From: Paracoccaceae bacterium
Lineage (GTDB): Bacteria > Pseudomonadota > Alphaproteobacteria > Rhodobacterales > Rhodobacteraceae
Length of the DNA stretch: 44,765 bases
Direction: 5' to 3'
Assembly (NCBI GenBank): GCA_024742695.1
Contig: JANSXY010000028.1
Location: 1-44,765, forward strand
Shown here one piece after another: positions 7,088 through 14,730 of this stretch. The position numbers were made by a program, and so were the translations under genes. Every line of letters begins with the position of its first letter. The first letter of the stretch is position 1. The notes beneath the pieces are model-generated. The model was given only the letters and a program-made list of their open reading frames with translations, ran no database searches and was not told where the DNA came from.

Positions 7088-8020
7088 ATGCGAGACGGAA
7101 CCATCCTGTGCTGCGGCGAGGCGCTGATCGACATGCTGCCGCGCCGGACCGATGCGGGCGAGACGGCCTTCGCCCCCTATCCGGGCGGAGCGGTGTTCAA
7201 CACCGCGATCGCGCTCGGCCGTCTCGGCGCGCCGGCGGCGTTCTTCACCGGCCTGTCGACCGACCTGTTCGGCCAGATGCTGGAACGGTCGCTGGAGGCC
7301 TCGCAGGTCGATGCCGGCATGGCCGCGCGGTCCGACCGGCCCACGACACTGGCCTTCGTCACGCTGGAGGACGGCCAGGCGCGCTATGCCTTTTACGACG
7401 AGAACACCGCGGGCCGGATGCTGACGCTGCGCGACCTGCCGGCCTTTCCGCCCGAGATCACGGCGATGTTCTTCGGCGGCATCAGCCTGGCCGCCGACCC
7501 CTGCGGCGCGGTCTATTCGGGGCTGATGCGGGCCGAGGCGGCGCGCCGAGTGACGATGATCGACCCGAACATCCGCCCCGGTTTCATCGCCGACGAGCCC
7601 GCCTATCGCGACCGGATCGCGGGCATGATCGCGGCGGCGGATATCGTGAAACTGTCGGACGAGGATCTGCGCTGGCTGGACGGCGCGGGCGATACCGCGA
7701 CACTGGCCCGCGCGGTCCTGGGCCGGGGGCCGAAGGCGGTGCTGATCACCGAGGGCGCGAAGGGCGCCACCGGCTATACCGCGGCGGGCGAGGTCTTCGT
7801 GCCCGCGCGGCCGGTCGAGGTGGCCGATACCGTGGGTGCGGGCGACACGTTCAATGCCGGGGTTCTGGCCGCACTGGCGCGGGCGGGCTGCCTGACCAAG
7901 CCGGCGCTGGCGGAATTGCCCGAGGCGCGGCTGGCCGAGGCGCTGGGCCTGGGCATCCGCGCCGCCGCCGTCACCGTCAGCCGCGCTGGCGCCAACCCGC
8001 CCTGGGCGAGGGAACTGTGA
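7088..8020 (+). CDS. PfkB family carbohydrate kinase (fructokinase-like)
   Basis: ATG 7088 is preferred because a GGGGG site lies five bases before it; ATG 7076 in the same frame has its purine run too close. The product has 310 residues. It shows the PfkB fold signatures: [14 protein letters not shown] at the N-terminus with the substrate-binding Asp, the [17 protein letters not shown] motif, and [21 protein letters not shown] near residue 250, where the Asp of GAGD is the catalytic base. It would phosphorylate a sugar, most likely fructose, with ATP. It is followed after one base by dtd, so the two are probably co-transcribed although functionally unrelated. Confidence 0.88.
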   Translation: MRDGTILCCGEALIDMLPRRTDAGETAFAPYPGGAVFNTAIALGRLGAPAAFFTGLSTDLFGQMLERSLEASQVDAGMAARSDRPTTLAFVTLEDGQARYAFYDENTAGRMLTLRDLPAFPPEITAMFFGGISLAADPCGAVYSGLMRAEAARRVTMIDPNIRPGFIADEPAYRDRIAGMIAAADIVKLSDEDLRWLDGAGDTATLARAVLGRGPKAVLITEGAKGATGYTAAGEVFVPARPVEVADTVGAGDTFNAGVLAALARAGCLTKPALAELPEARLAEALGLGIRAAAVTVSRAGANPPWAREL

Positions 8021-8021
8021 C

Positions 8022-8468
8022 ATGCGCGCCCTGATCCAGCGGGTGAGCGAGGCCAGCGTCAGCGTCGGCGGCGCGGTGATCGGCCAATGCGGGCCGGGCA
8101 TGCTGATCCTGGTCTGCGCGATGGCCGGGGATACGGAGGCGGAGGCGGAGCGGCTGGCCGCGCGGATCGCCAAGCTGCGGATCTTCAAGGACGAGGCGGA
8201 CAAGATGAACCGTTCGGTCCGCGATATCGGCGGCACGGCGCTGGTCGTCAGCCAGTTCACCCTCGCCGCCGACACCTCGCGCGGCAACCGCCCCGGCTTT
8301 TCCGCCGCCGCCCCGCCGGACGAGGGCGAGCGGCTGTACCTGCATTTCGCCGAGGCGCTCGGCCGCGAGGGCGTGCCCTGCGAGACCGGCCGCTTCGGCG
8401 CCGACATGGCCGTGGCGCTGGTCAACGACGGGCCGGTGACGATCTGGATGGATACGGCGGATCGGTAG
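8022..8468 (+). CDS. dtd: D-aminoacyl-tRNA deacylase (D-Tyr-tRNA deacylase)
   Basis: The product is 148 residues, the normal DTD length, starting [15 protein letters not shown]. The motif [17 protein letters not shown] carries the conserved SQFTL and the C-terminal VNDGPVT matches the NxPxT cross-subunit motif. The dimeric enzyme hydrolyses D-amino acids (and glycine) from mischarged tRNA. The ATG lies one base after the kinase stop. A double-hairpin repeat element follows the gene and probably ends its transcription. Confidence 0.95.
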   Translation: MRALIQRVSEASVSVGGAVIGQCGPGMLILVCAMAGDTEAEAERLAARIAKLRIFKDEADKMNRSVRDIGGTALVVSQFTLAADTSRGNRPGFSAAAPPDEGERLYLHFAEALGREGVPCETGRFGADMAVALVNDGPVTIWMDTADR

Positions 8469-8502
8469 CGACGCCTCGCGCGCCCGCGCCGTGCGGGCGT
8501 GG

Positions 8503-8594
8503 CGACTGTCCACCGGACAGTCGTCCGGGCGGCCCCCAGGGCTCCGCCCGTTCGTCGCTGAAAACGCTCCACTGGAGCGTTTTCCGGGCGCTCC
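8503..8594. repeat. 92-bp double-hairpin element, copy 1
   Basis: It contains two perfect hairpins: arms CGACTGTCC/GGACAGTCG (8503-8523, loop ACC) and arms GAAAACGCTCC/GGAGCGTTTTC (8560-8584, loop ACT). Between them lies a GC-rich spacer. An identical 92-bp copy starts 129 bases later. The two hairpins share the apex TCCAC(C/T)GGA, which suggests one ancestral palindrome or one recognised structure. Confidence 0.9.
8560..8584. terminator. Candidate bidirectional terminator hairpin (second copy at 8689-8713)
   Basis: The 11-bp stem is flanked by AAAA on its 5' side and TTTT on its 3' side, so on either strand a GC stem runs into a short U tract. It lies between convergent genes (dtd on plus, EamA on minus), where a two-way terminator is expected. 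Two identical copies would make termination more complete. Confidence 0.6.
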
Positions 8595-8631
8595 CCGGCC
8601 CTCGGCTTGCGCCTCGGGCGTTCGGGCCTGA

Positions 8632-8723
8632 CGACTGTCCACCGGACAGTCGTCCGGGCGGCCCCCAGGGCTCCGCCCGTTCGTCGCTGAAAACGCTCCA
8701 CTGGAGCGTTTTCCGGGCGCTCC
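8632..8723. repeat. 92-bp double-hairpin element, copy 2
   Basis: The sequence is identical to 8503-8594 and ends directly against the stop codon of the EamA gene (8724). The 37 bases between the copies (8595-8631) are unique. REP-like or transposition-derived hairpin repeats behave in this way; whether the element recurs elsewhere in the genome cannot be seen here. Confidence 0.9.
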
Positions 8724-9647
8724 TCACCCCTGCGGCGTCATCGACTGGCGTTGCCGCTTGCGCTCCAGCCCCAGCCGGTGCTCGCGCCAGATGATCAGGA
8801 TGCCGGCGGCGACCACCAGCGCCGCGCCGGCCAGAACCGTCAGCGTCGGCACCTCGTCGAAGAACGCATAGCCCACCGCCAGCGCCAGCAGCATCGAGAC
8901 ATATTCGAACGGCGCGATCACCGAGGCGTCGGCATGGCGGTAGGACGAGGTCAGGAACACCTGCCCGAACCCGCCCAGCACCCCCGCCGCGACCAGCTTC
9001 GCCGCCGTTTCGGGCGTGGGGATCACCCAGCCCCAGGGCAGGGTGACGAGCGACAGGAGCGCGGCGTTGACTGAAAACCAGAAGACGATCGCCGATGTCG
9101 TTTCCTCGGCCACCAGCTTGCGCACGAAGATCTGCGCCAGCGCGGCGAAGACCGCGCCGGTGAAGACGATCATCGCGCCCAGCGCCTCGGTCGCCTCCAT
9201 GTGCCCGCCCTGCAAGGCCGTCAGCCGGGGCGACAGGATGATCAGCACCCCGGCCAGCCCCAGCACCACGGCGAAGATCCGAAAGGCCCGCACCTGCTCG
9301 CCCAGGAACATCGCGGCGAAAACCACGGTGAGCAGCGGCGCGGCATAGCCGATCGCCGTGACCTCGGGCAGCGGCAAGAGCCCCAGCCCGGCGAAACCGC
9401 AGGCCATCGCCGTGGTCCCCACCACGGCGCGCCAGAAATGGCCCAGCGGGTTGCGCGTGGCCAGCCCCTGCCCCAGCTTGCGGGTCGCGATCAGCCAGAC
9501 CAGGATCACCGGCACCGCGAAGGCGGAGCGGAAGAACACCGCCTGGCCCGGCGGCACCTCGCCGCGGGCGGCCTTTATCAGCGCCGCCATCGCCACGAAG
9601 ACGGTGACCGACAGAACCTTGAGAAGAATGCCGCGGATCGGGTTCAT
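8724..9647 (-). CDS. EamA (drug/metabolite transporter) family permease
   Basis: The product is 307 residues with about ten hydrophobic helices arranged as two EamA repeats. The first repeat starts with GILLKVLSVTVFVAMAALIK and includes the GQAVFFRSAFAVP segment; the second contains GAVFAALAQIFVRKL and ends with the FFDEVPTLTVLAGAALVVAAG block. This is the normal layout of DMT exporters of the inner membrane. The substrate cannot be told; relatives export amino acids or metabolites. The stop codon touches the second copy of the hairpin repeat. Confidence 0.9.
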   Translation of the reverse strand: MNPIRGILLKVLSVTVFVAMAALIKAARGEVPPGQAVFFRSAFAVPVILVWLIATRKLGQGLATRNPLGHFWRAVVGTTAMACGFAGLGLLPLPEVTAIGYAAPLLTVVFAAMFLGEQVRAFRIFAVVLGLAGVLIILSPRLTALQGGHMEATEALGAMIVFTGAVFAALAQIFVRKLVAEETTSAIVFWFSVNAALLSLVTLPWGWVIPTPETAAKLVAAGVLGGFGQVFLTSSYRHADASVIAPFEYVSMLLALAVGYAFFDEVPTLTVLAGAALVVAAGILIIWREHRLGLERKRQRQSMTPQG

Positions 9648-9711
9648 CGCTGTTTCCGGGCCGCATAGAACGCCCTGGCGGGGCGAAGCGCAAGCCCCGG
9701 CACAGCCCGCG

Positions 9712-10632
9712 TCAGGCCGCCATGCGCCGCCGGGCCGGGCCGAAGAGCGCCGCGAGGCCGAGGATCGCCCCGGAAACGACGGCGATCATTCCGGCCGCCG
9801 ACAGCGCCGAGGGAAAGCCCAGCCAAAGCGGCGCATGGCCCGCCAGCACGAAGCCCAGCACCGCCGAGAGCACGGCGAAGCCCAGCGCCCAGGCCAGCAT
9901 CGGGCCCAGCCGTTCGGTCATCAGCCGCGCCGCGGCGGGCGGGCAGACGAACATCGCGATCACCAGGATCGAACCGACGGCGTCGAAGGCCGCCACCGCG
10001 GCCAGCGCCGCCGACAGCGTCAGGCCCAGCCCGATCGCGGCAACCGGCAGGCCAAGGACGGCGGCGAAGCCCGCGTCGAAGGTCGCGATCACCAGCGCCC
10101 GCCAGGCCAGCACGGCCAGCACCGCCACCGCCGCGGCGGCCAGCGCCATCCGCCCCAGTTCCGCCGGCAGCCCCGCCAGCGCCGCCGGATCGGCGAGCGA
10201 CGACCAGCCGCGCGCCTCCAGCCAGACAAGGCTTTCGAGGCTGCCCATCAGCGCATGCTCGACGTCGAGATGTACGCCCGAGGTGTCGGTGCGTTCCAGA
10301 AGCAGCACCCCCGCCGCGAACATCGCGGTGAAGACGATGCCCATCGCCGCCCCCGGCTCCACCCGCCCGGCGCGGATCAGAAGCTGGATCTGCAGCACCG
10401 CCAGTACCGCCGCGCCGGCGGCGCCCAGCAGCATCGGCACCGTGGCGATCCGCCCGGTCAGCAGGAAGGCCACGACGATGCCGGGCAGCACGGTGTGGCT
10501 GATCGCGTCGCCCAGCAGCGCCTGGCGGCGCAGCAGCAGGAACACGCCGGGCACCGCGCAGGCCACCGCGGCCAGCGTGCCGATCAGCATCGGCACCAGC
10601 GTGAAGCCCAGAAACTCCCCCGCCGCGGTCAT
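9712..10632 (-). CDS. sitD: Mn/Fe-type metal ABC transporter permease, second permease
   Basis: The product is 306 residues from the ATG at 10632, which overlaps the stop of the preceding permease (ATGA). An upstream open frame exists but is only a shadow of that gene. About eight hydrophobic helices and the ABC-3 family segments LLLRRQALLGDAISHTVLPG and FDAVGSILVIAMFVCPPAAA are present. It forms the membrane channel together with the other permease. Two-permease operons are typical of SitABCD/MntABCD/TroABCD systems rather than ZnuABC, which has one. Confidence 0.88.
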   Translation of the reverse strand: MTAAGEFLGFTLVPMLIGTLAAVACAVPGVFLLLRRQALLGDAISHTVLPGIVVAFLLTGRIATVPMLLGAAGAAVLAVLQIQLLIRAGRVEPGAAMGIVFTAMFAAGVLLLERTDTSGVHLDVEHALMGSLESLVWLEARGWSSLADPAALAGLPAELGRMALAAAAVAVLAVLAWRALVIATFDAGFAAVLGLPVAAIGLGLTLSAALAAVAAFDAVGSILVIAMFVCPPAAARLMTERLGPMLAWALGFAVLSAVLGFVLAGHAPLWLGFPSALSAAGMIAVVSGAILGLAALFGPARRRMAA

Positions 10633-11549
10633 GGCGCCGCCTTCGGCGCCGGCCCAGCCCCCGCCCCGCGCCGCAGCGCGCGGGCCAGAACCCCGCGGCG
10701 CGGCGCGGCCAGCATCGAGACGGCGAAGACCGCCGTCGCCACCAGCACCACGATCGGCCCGGTCGGCAGCGCCGGCGCGGTGGCCGAGATCGCGGCGCCG
10801 ACATAGCCCGCCGCCGCGCCGAACGCGCCCGCCAGCGCCGCCATCCGCCCGCCCCGGTCGGTCCAGAACCGCGCGGCGGCGGCCGGGATGATCAGCAGCG
10901 CCACGATCAGCACCAGCCCGACGATCTTCAGCCCGATCACCGTCACCGCGACCGCGAGCGCCGTGGCGGCACGGTCGATCCCGGCCACCGGCAGGCCGGC
11001 GGCCCGCGCGAAGGCCGGATCGAAGGCCGACCACAGCATCGACCGGCCCAGCGCCACGGCGGCCAGCGTCACGGCAACGGCCCCGGCGGCAATCGTCAGC
11101 GCCTCGTCGCGCAGCATTCCCGCCGTAGCGCCCAGAAGCATCGATTCAAGCCCCGCCGCGCGCCCCGTCGGCAAGGCCTGCACGACGGTCAGCAGCACCA
11201 CGCCCGCCCCGAAGAACACCGACAGCACCGCGCCGATCGCGGCGTCCTCGGGCAACCGGGTGCGGCGCGCCAGCCGATCCACCGCCCAGGCGCCCAGCGC
11301 CGCCGAGACCGCCGCGCCCAGCATCAGCCCCGGCAGCGCGCGGCCATCCAGCCCCAGCGCCACCATCACCAGGAAGGCCGCCGCAAGGCCCGGCAGCGTC
11401 GCATGGCCGATCGCGTCGCCCAGCAGCGCCCGGCCGCGCAGCACGAGGAATGCGCCGGTCACCCCGGCGGCGAACCCAAGGCCCGCCGCGCCCAGCGTCA
11501 CCAGCGTCGCGTTGTAGCCAAGCCCGAGGGTCAGCGCCTGACAGAGCAT
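10629..11549 (-). CDS. sitC: Mn/Fe-type metal ABC transporter permease, first permease
   Basis: The start is placed at ATG 11549 (MLCQALTLGLGYN), which abuts the ATPase stop at 11551. A longer frame to 11603 would overlap the ATPase and adds an implausible arginine-rich stretch. The product is 306 residues with about eight transmembrane helices and the ABC-3 segments LRGRALLGDAIGHATLPG and GLVLIVALLIIPAAAARF. It is a paralogue of the next permease. The C-terminal end is Ala/Arg-rich and cytosolic. Confidence 0.88.
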   Translation of the reverse strand: MLCQALTLGLGYNATLVTLGAAGLGFAAGVTGAFLVLRGRALLGDAIGHATLPGLAAAFLVMVALGLDGRALPGLMLGAAVSAALGAWAVDRLARRTRLPEDAAIGAVLSVFFGAGVVLLTVVQALPTGRAAGLESMLLGATAGMLRDEALTIAAGAVAVTLAAVALGRSMLWSAFDPAFARAAGLPVAGIDRAATALAVAVTVIGLKIVGLVLIVALLIIPAAAARFWTDRGGRMAALAGAFGAAAGYVGAAISATAPALPTGPIVVLVATAVFAVSMLAAPRRGVLARALRRGAGAGPAPKAAP

Positions 11550-11550
11550 G

Positions 11551-12333
11551 CTATTCCGCCGCCGTGGCCGCCGCCGCCGGCAATCCCGGCAACCGGCCGC
11601 CATAGGCCGTGGCCAGGGCTGCGTTGGTGAAGGCCCGCGCCACCGGCCCTTCGGCGACGGGGCGGCGATTGAGGATCAGCACGCGGTCGAAATACTCCGT
11701 CACCGTCGCAAGATCGTGATGCACGGCAACCAGCGTGCGGCCCTCGGCCCGGAGCCGGTGCAGCACCGCAACGATCGCCGCCTCGGTCGCGGCATCGACG
11801 CCGGCGAAGGGTTCGTCAAGCAGGTAGAGATCGGCCCCCTGCGCCAGCGCGCGCGCCAGGAACACCCGCTGCTGCTGGCCGCCGGACAGCTGGCCGATCT
11901 GGCGGTGCGCGAAGTCTTCCATCCCGACCAGCGCCAGGCACTCGGTCGCGCGGGCGCGATGCCGCGCCGCCACCCGGCCGAAAAGCCCCAACTCGCGCCA
12001 CAGGCCCATCAGCACCACGTCGATCACCCGGATCGGAAAGTCCCAGTCCACGCTGGCGCGCTGCGGCACGTAGGCCAGCCGGTGACGCGCCAGGGCCAGC
12101 GGCTGGCCGAACACCTCGATCCGGCCCGCCGCGGGCGCCAGCGCGCCCACCACGGTCTTGACAAGCGTCGACTTGCCCGCGCCGTTCGGCCCGACGATCG
12201 CCGTCATCGTGCCTTGCGGAAAGCTGGCGCCGACCGCCTCGATCGCCGGCGCATCGCCGTACCCCGCCGAGATCGCGTGCAGCGCGAGCGCGGCGGGGTT
12301 GGTATCTCGGCCCGGTTCGCCCATCGCCGTCAC
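11551..12333 (-). CDS. sitB: Mn/Fe-type metal ABC transporter ATP-binding protein
   Basis: The product is 260 residues. Walker A is GPNGAGKST, the signature is LSGGQQQR, Walker B is LYLLDEPFAGVD and the H-loop is VAVHHDL. GTG 12333 gives a GTGA overlap with the binding-protein stop; the ATG at 12324 is an alternative start. It drives metal uptake through the two permeases encoded next. The C-terminal extension after the H-loop (RVLILNRRPVAEGPVARAF) is typical for metal-importing ATPases of this group. Confidence 0.93.
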   Translation of the reverse strand: MTAMGEPGRDTNPAALALHAISAGYGDAPAIEAVGASFPQGTMTAIVGPNGAGKSTLVKTVVGALAPAAGRIEVFGQPLALARHRLAYVPQRASVDWDFPIRVIDVVLMGLWRELGLFGRVAARHRARATECLALVGMEDFAHRQIGQLSGGQQQRVFLARALAQGADLYLLDEPFAGVDAATEAAIVAVLHRLRAEGRTLVAVHHDLATVTEYFDRVLILNRRPVAEGPVARAFTNAALATAYGGRLPGLPAAAATAAE

Positions 12334-13307
12334 AGCCCCGCCGACAGCCGGCCGTTCAGGCCGCGCTGGGGCACCCGGCCGCCCAGCGCGCCGGCGATCG
12401 TGGTCACGTTGTGGTCGATCATGCCGACCCAGGTGCCCTCGTAGCTGCCCGCCGGGCCCATCGCGTCCGAGAACAGCTCGCCGCCGACGATGACCTCGTG
12501 GCCGCGTGCCGCCGCGCCCTCGATCAGCGCGCGGATGTTGCGATCCGAGACCGAGCTTTCCACGAAGACCGCGCCGATCCGGCGGCCGACCAGAACCTCG
12601 ACAAGCTCTCCGATCCGGTTCAGCCCGGCCTCCGATTCCGTCGAGATGCCCTGGATGCCCAGCACCTCGAACCCGTAGGCGCGACCGAAATAGGCGAAGG
12701 CGTCATGCGCGGTGACCAGCACCCGCGCCGCTTCGGGCACGCTCGCCAGAACCTCCTGCGCGTAGCCGTGCAGGCGCGCCGCCTCGGCGCCGTAGGCCTC
12801 GGCATTGGCGGTGAAGGCCGACGCCGCCCCGGGCCGGACCTCGGCCAGGTGATCGCGCGCGGCCAGCGCGACCAGCGCCCAGAGCTCGGGGTCCATCCAG
12901 ACATGCGGATCGTGCGCGTCGGCATATTCGTCATGCGGGATCAGCCGGTCTTCCGGCACCGTCTCGCCCAGCGCGACCACCGGCTTCGTGCCGGCAAGGT
13001 CGGCGAGGAACGGCTCCAGTTGCGCCTCCAGCCCCAGCCCGTGCCAGGCCACCATATCGGCCCGTGCCATCGCCAGGATATCGGTTCTCGTCGGGCGGAA
13101 GGCGTGCGGGTCCAGCCCCGGCCCCATCAGCGATCGCGCCTGAACCTCGGCCCCGCCGACCGACGCGACGACATCGCCGATCATCCCCGTGGTCGCCACC
13201 ACCTGCAGCGGCGCGGCCGCCCGCGCGGCGCGCGGCAGGGTCAGCGCCGCCGCCCCGCACAGCGCGCCCAGCGCGGCCCGTCGCGAGATCGTTCCCGGCA
13301 CCGTCAT
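12330..13307 (-). CDS. sitA: Mn/Fe-type metal ABC transporter substrate-binding protein
   Basis: The product is 325 residues with a twin-arginine-like signal (TISRRAALGALCGAAA) ending near ARAAAP, so it is periplasmic and perhaps exported folded. It belongs to the TroA/ZnuA cluster. The four metal ligands expected for Mn/Fe proteins can be seen: His in GLDPHAFRPT, His in DPHVWMDPE, Glu in FVESSVSDRN and Asp in LFSDAMG. The Glu at the third position and the absence of a His-rich loop argue for Mn2+/Fe2+ rather than Zn2+. It is the first gene of the four-gene operon, with GGAGGA before the ATG and a promoter with a Mur-like operator upstream. Confidence 0.9.
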   Translation of the reverse strand: MTVPGTISRRAALGALCGAAALTLPRAARAAAPLQVVATTGMIGDVVASVGGAEVQARSLMGPGLDPHAFRPTRTDILAMARADMVAWHGLGLEAQLEPFLADLAGTKPVVALGETVPEDRLIPHDEYADAHDPHVWMDPELWALVALAARDHLAEVRPGAASAFTANAEAYGAEAARLHGYAQEVLASVPEAARVLVTAHDAFAYFGRAYGFEVLGIQGISTESEAGLNRIGELVEVLVGRRIGAVFVESSVSDRNIRALIEGAAARGHEVIVGGELFSDAMGPAGSYEGTWVGMIDHNVTTIAGALGGRVPQRGLNGRLSAGL

Positions 13308-13338
13308 GTCCGGTATCCTCCATCCTGTTTCGCTGACG

Positions 13339-13368
13339 ACAATATGAGAACGGTTCGCAAGAAGTCAA
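13339..13368 (-). promoter_or_regulatory. Probable sigma70 promoter of the sitABCD operon
   Basis: On the minus strand TTGACT (13363-13368) is followed after 16-18 bases by CATATT / TATTGT (13339-13346). Transcription would start near 13332, leaving a leader of about 25 bases with a GGAGGA ribosome binding site. The -35 lies five bases downstream of the palindrome at 13374-13390. Confidence 0.5.
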
Positions 13369-13373
13369 ATGGA

Positions 13374-13390
13374 TTGCAACTTATTCGCAA
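13374..13390. promoter_or_regulatory. Mur/Fur-like operator upstream of sitA
   Basis: The 17-base imperfect palindrome has the outer arms TTGC/GCAA and reads TTGCAACTTATTCGCAA on the plus strand. Alternating symmetric positions inside also match. It has the TGCAA-type half-sites known for Mur (manganese-sensing Fur-family) sites in alphaproteobacteria, and sits directly upstream of the sitA -35. A related TTCGCAA half-site occurs at 13354-13360. Confidence 0.5.
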
Positions 13391-13512
13391 TTGCAGGTCC
13401 GGTGGCGGCCGAAGGCCGAGGAAGCGCTGGCAATACCTGCCGGTTCGGGGGTATTCGGGCGGCGACGAGGGTCGGCCCCCGGCCGGTCCGGCAGCCCTGA
13501 ACGGAGCAGAGC

Positions 13513-14214
13513 ATGACATTCGACCGCAAGATCCGGATCGCGCCCTCGATCCTGTCCGCCGATTTCGCCGATTTCGGCCGCGAGATCCGGGCGGTGGAGG
13601 ACCAGGGCGCCGACTGGGTCCATGTCGACGTGATGGACGGGCATTTCGTGCCGAACCTCACCTTCGGTCCGCCCGCGGTGAAGGCGTTCCGCAAGCATGT
13701 GAAGACCTTCATGGACGTGCATCTGATGATCGCGCCGGTCGATCCCTACATCGAGGCCTATGCCGAGGCCGGGGCCGACCTGATTTCCGCCCATGTCGAG
13801 GCCGGGCCGCATATCCACCGCACCCTGCAGGCGATCCGGGCGCAGGGCGTGAAATCGGGCGTGGTGCTGAACCCCGGCACCCCGGTCGAGGCGGTGGAGC
13901 ACGTGCTGGACCTTTGCGACCTCGTGCTCGTGATGACCGTGAACCCCGGATTCGGCGGGCAGAAGTTCATCCCGTCGGGTGTGGAAAAGACCCGTCGCCT
14001 GAGGGCGATGATCGGCGACCGGCCGATCCACATCCAGATCGACGGCGGCGTGACGCCCGAAACCGCGCCACTGGTCGCCGCTGCCGGGGCCGACGTTCTG
14101 GTGGCGGGTTCGGCGGTGTTCAGGGGCGGATCGGCCGACGACCCGGCCCCCTACGGCGCGAACATCCGCGCGCTCCGGGCGGCGGCCGAGGCGGTGCGCG
14201 GCGACATGGCCTGA
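13513..14214 (+). CDS. rpe: Ribulose-phosphate 3-epimerase
   Basis: The product is 233 residues, the normal size. It is a TIM barrel with [17 protein letters not shown] at the start, the [19 protein letters not shown] motif (catalytic Asp and metal-binding His), [13 protein letters not shown], and [13 protein letters not shown] with the second catalytic Asp. It interconverts ribulose-5-phosphate and xylulose-5-phosphate in the pentose phosphate pathway (and the Calvin cycle where present). GGAGC precedes the ATG. It is divergent from sitA and stands apart from the ModE-like gene by 74 bases that hold a perfect 14-base tandem duplication (14211-14238). Confidence 0.96.
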   Translation: MTFDRKIRIAPSILSADFADFGREIRAVEDQGADWVHVDVMDGHFVPNLTFGPPAVKAFRKHVKTFMDVHLMIAPVDPYIEAYAEAGADLISAHVEAGPHIHRTLQAIRAQGVKSGVVLNPGTPVEAVEHVLDLCDLVLVMTVNPGFGGQKFIPSGVEKTRRLRAMIGDRPIHIQIDGGVTPETAPLVAAAGADVLVAGSAVFRGGSADDPAPYGANIRALRAAAEAVRGDMA

Positions 14215-14288
14215 CGACCGGCGCCTGACGACCGGCGCGGGGGGCCTGGGCCCTTGCCTCGCCGCGCCCCGGCGCGGAAACTGGCACG

Positions 14289-14681
14289 ATGACACAGATC
14301 CCGCTTTCCGCCCCGCCGCGCCTGCGGTTGCGTCTGCAGTTCGCGCCCGGCGTTATGCTGGGACCGGGCAAGGCCGACCTGCTGGAAGGCATCCGCGAGA
14401 CCGGATCGATCGCCGCCGCCGGCCGGCGGATGGGGATGAGCTACAAGCGAGCCTGGACGCTGGTGGAAACGCTCAACGCGGCCTTCGCCGAGCCGCTGGT
14501 CAGTTCGGCCCGCGGCGGATCGGGCGGCGGCGGCGCGGGGCTGACCGAGGCCGGCGAGGCCGTGCTGACCCGCTACCGCGCGCTGGAGGCCGCCGCGGCG
14601 ACCGCCGGTGCCGACGACATCGCGGCGCTGCAAGCGATGCTGCGACCCGGCGGCGCAAAGGTTATTTCCGACGGGACATAA
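14289..14681 (+). CDS. Short ModE-like winged helix-turn-helix regulator lacking the molybdate-binding domain
   Basis: The product is 130 residues and corresponds to the N-terminal DNA-binding domain of ModE: LLEGIRETGSIAAAGRRMGM with MSYKRAWTLVETLN, followed by the wing and LTEAGEAVLTRYRALE. Classical ModE and Rhodobacter MopA/MopB carry a C-terminal di-Mop/TOBE domain that binds molybdate; it is missing here, and the TAA at 14679-14681 is not followed by any Mop-like frame. How the protein senses molybdenum is therefore open; a partner or ModC itself might do so. Two Mo-box-like sites flank the end of the gene, so it probably controls modABC just downstream. Confidence 0.85.
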   Translation: MTQIPLSAPPRLRLRLQFAPGVMLGPGKADLLEGIRETGSIAAAGRRMGMSYKRAWTLVETLNAAFAEPLVSSARGGSGGGGAGLTEAGEAVLTRYRALEAAAATAGADDIAALQAMLRPGGAKVISDGT

Positions 14682-14682
14682 C
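14661..14682. promoter_or_regulatory. Mo-box-like operator 1
   Basis: An inverted repeat GTTAT-N12-ATAAC overlaps the last codons of the ModE-like gene. It lies two bases upstream of the TTGACG -35 of modA and has the same spacing as the second site. Confidence 0.55.
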
Positions 14683-14684
14683 GC

Positions 14685-14713
14685 TTGACGAAGCGGTTGG
14701 CGCCTGCGTTATG
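14685..14713 (+). promoter_or_regulatory. Probable modABC promoter
   Basis: TTGACG (14685-14690) is followed after 17 bases by GTTATG (14708-14713) as -10. The -10 lies inside the second Mo-box, so a bound regulator would block RNA polymerase. The leader would be very short, about 10 bases to ATG 14731. Confidence 0.45.
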
Positions 14714-14730
14714 GTCTGTCGAATATAACG
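14707..14730. promoter_or_regulatory. Mo-box-like operator 2
   Basis: The perfect inverted repeat CGTTAT-N12-ATAACG resembles the ModE/MopA consensus half-site CGNTAT. It ends exactly at the base before the modA ATG and covers the probable -10, an arrangement suited to repression when molybdate is plentiful. Confidence 0.6.

Noticed and set aside
9712-13307. Zinc-specific ZnuABC under Zur
   Set aside because: Two permease genes, a Glu third ligand in the binding protein and no His-rich loop point to a Mn/Fe SitABCD system; the palindrome is not of the Zur type.
14211-14238. 14-base perfect tandem duplication after rpe
   Set aside because: Too short and GC-rich to assign a function; most likely a replication slippage trace across the rpe stop codon.
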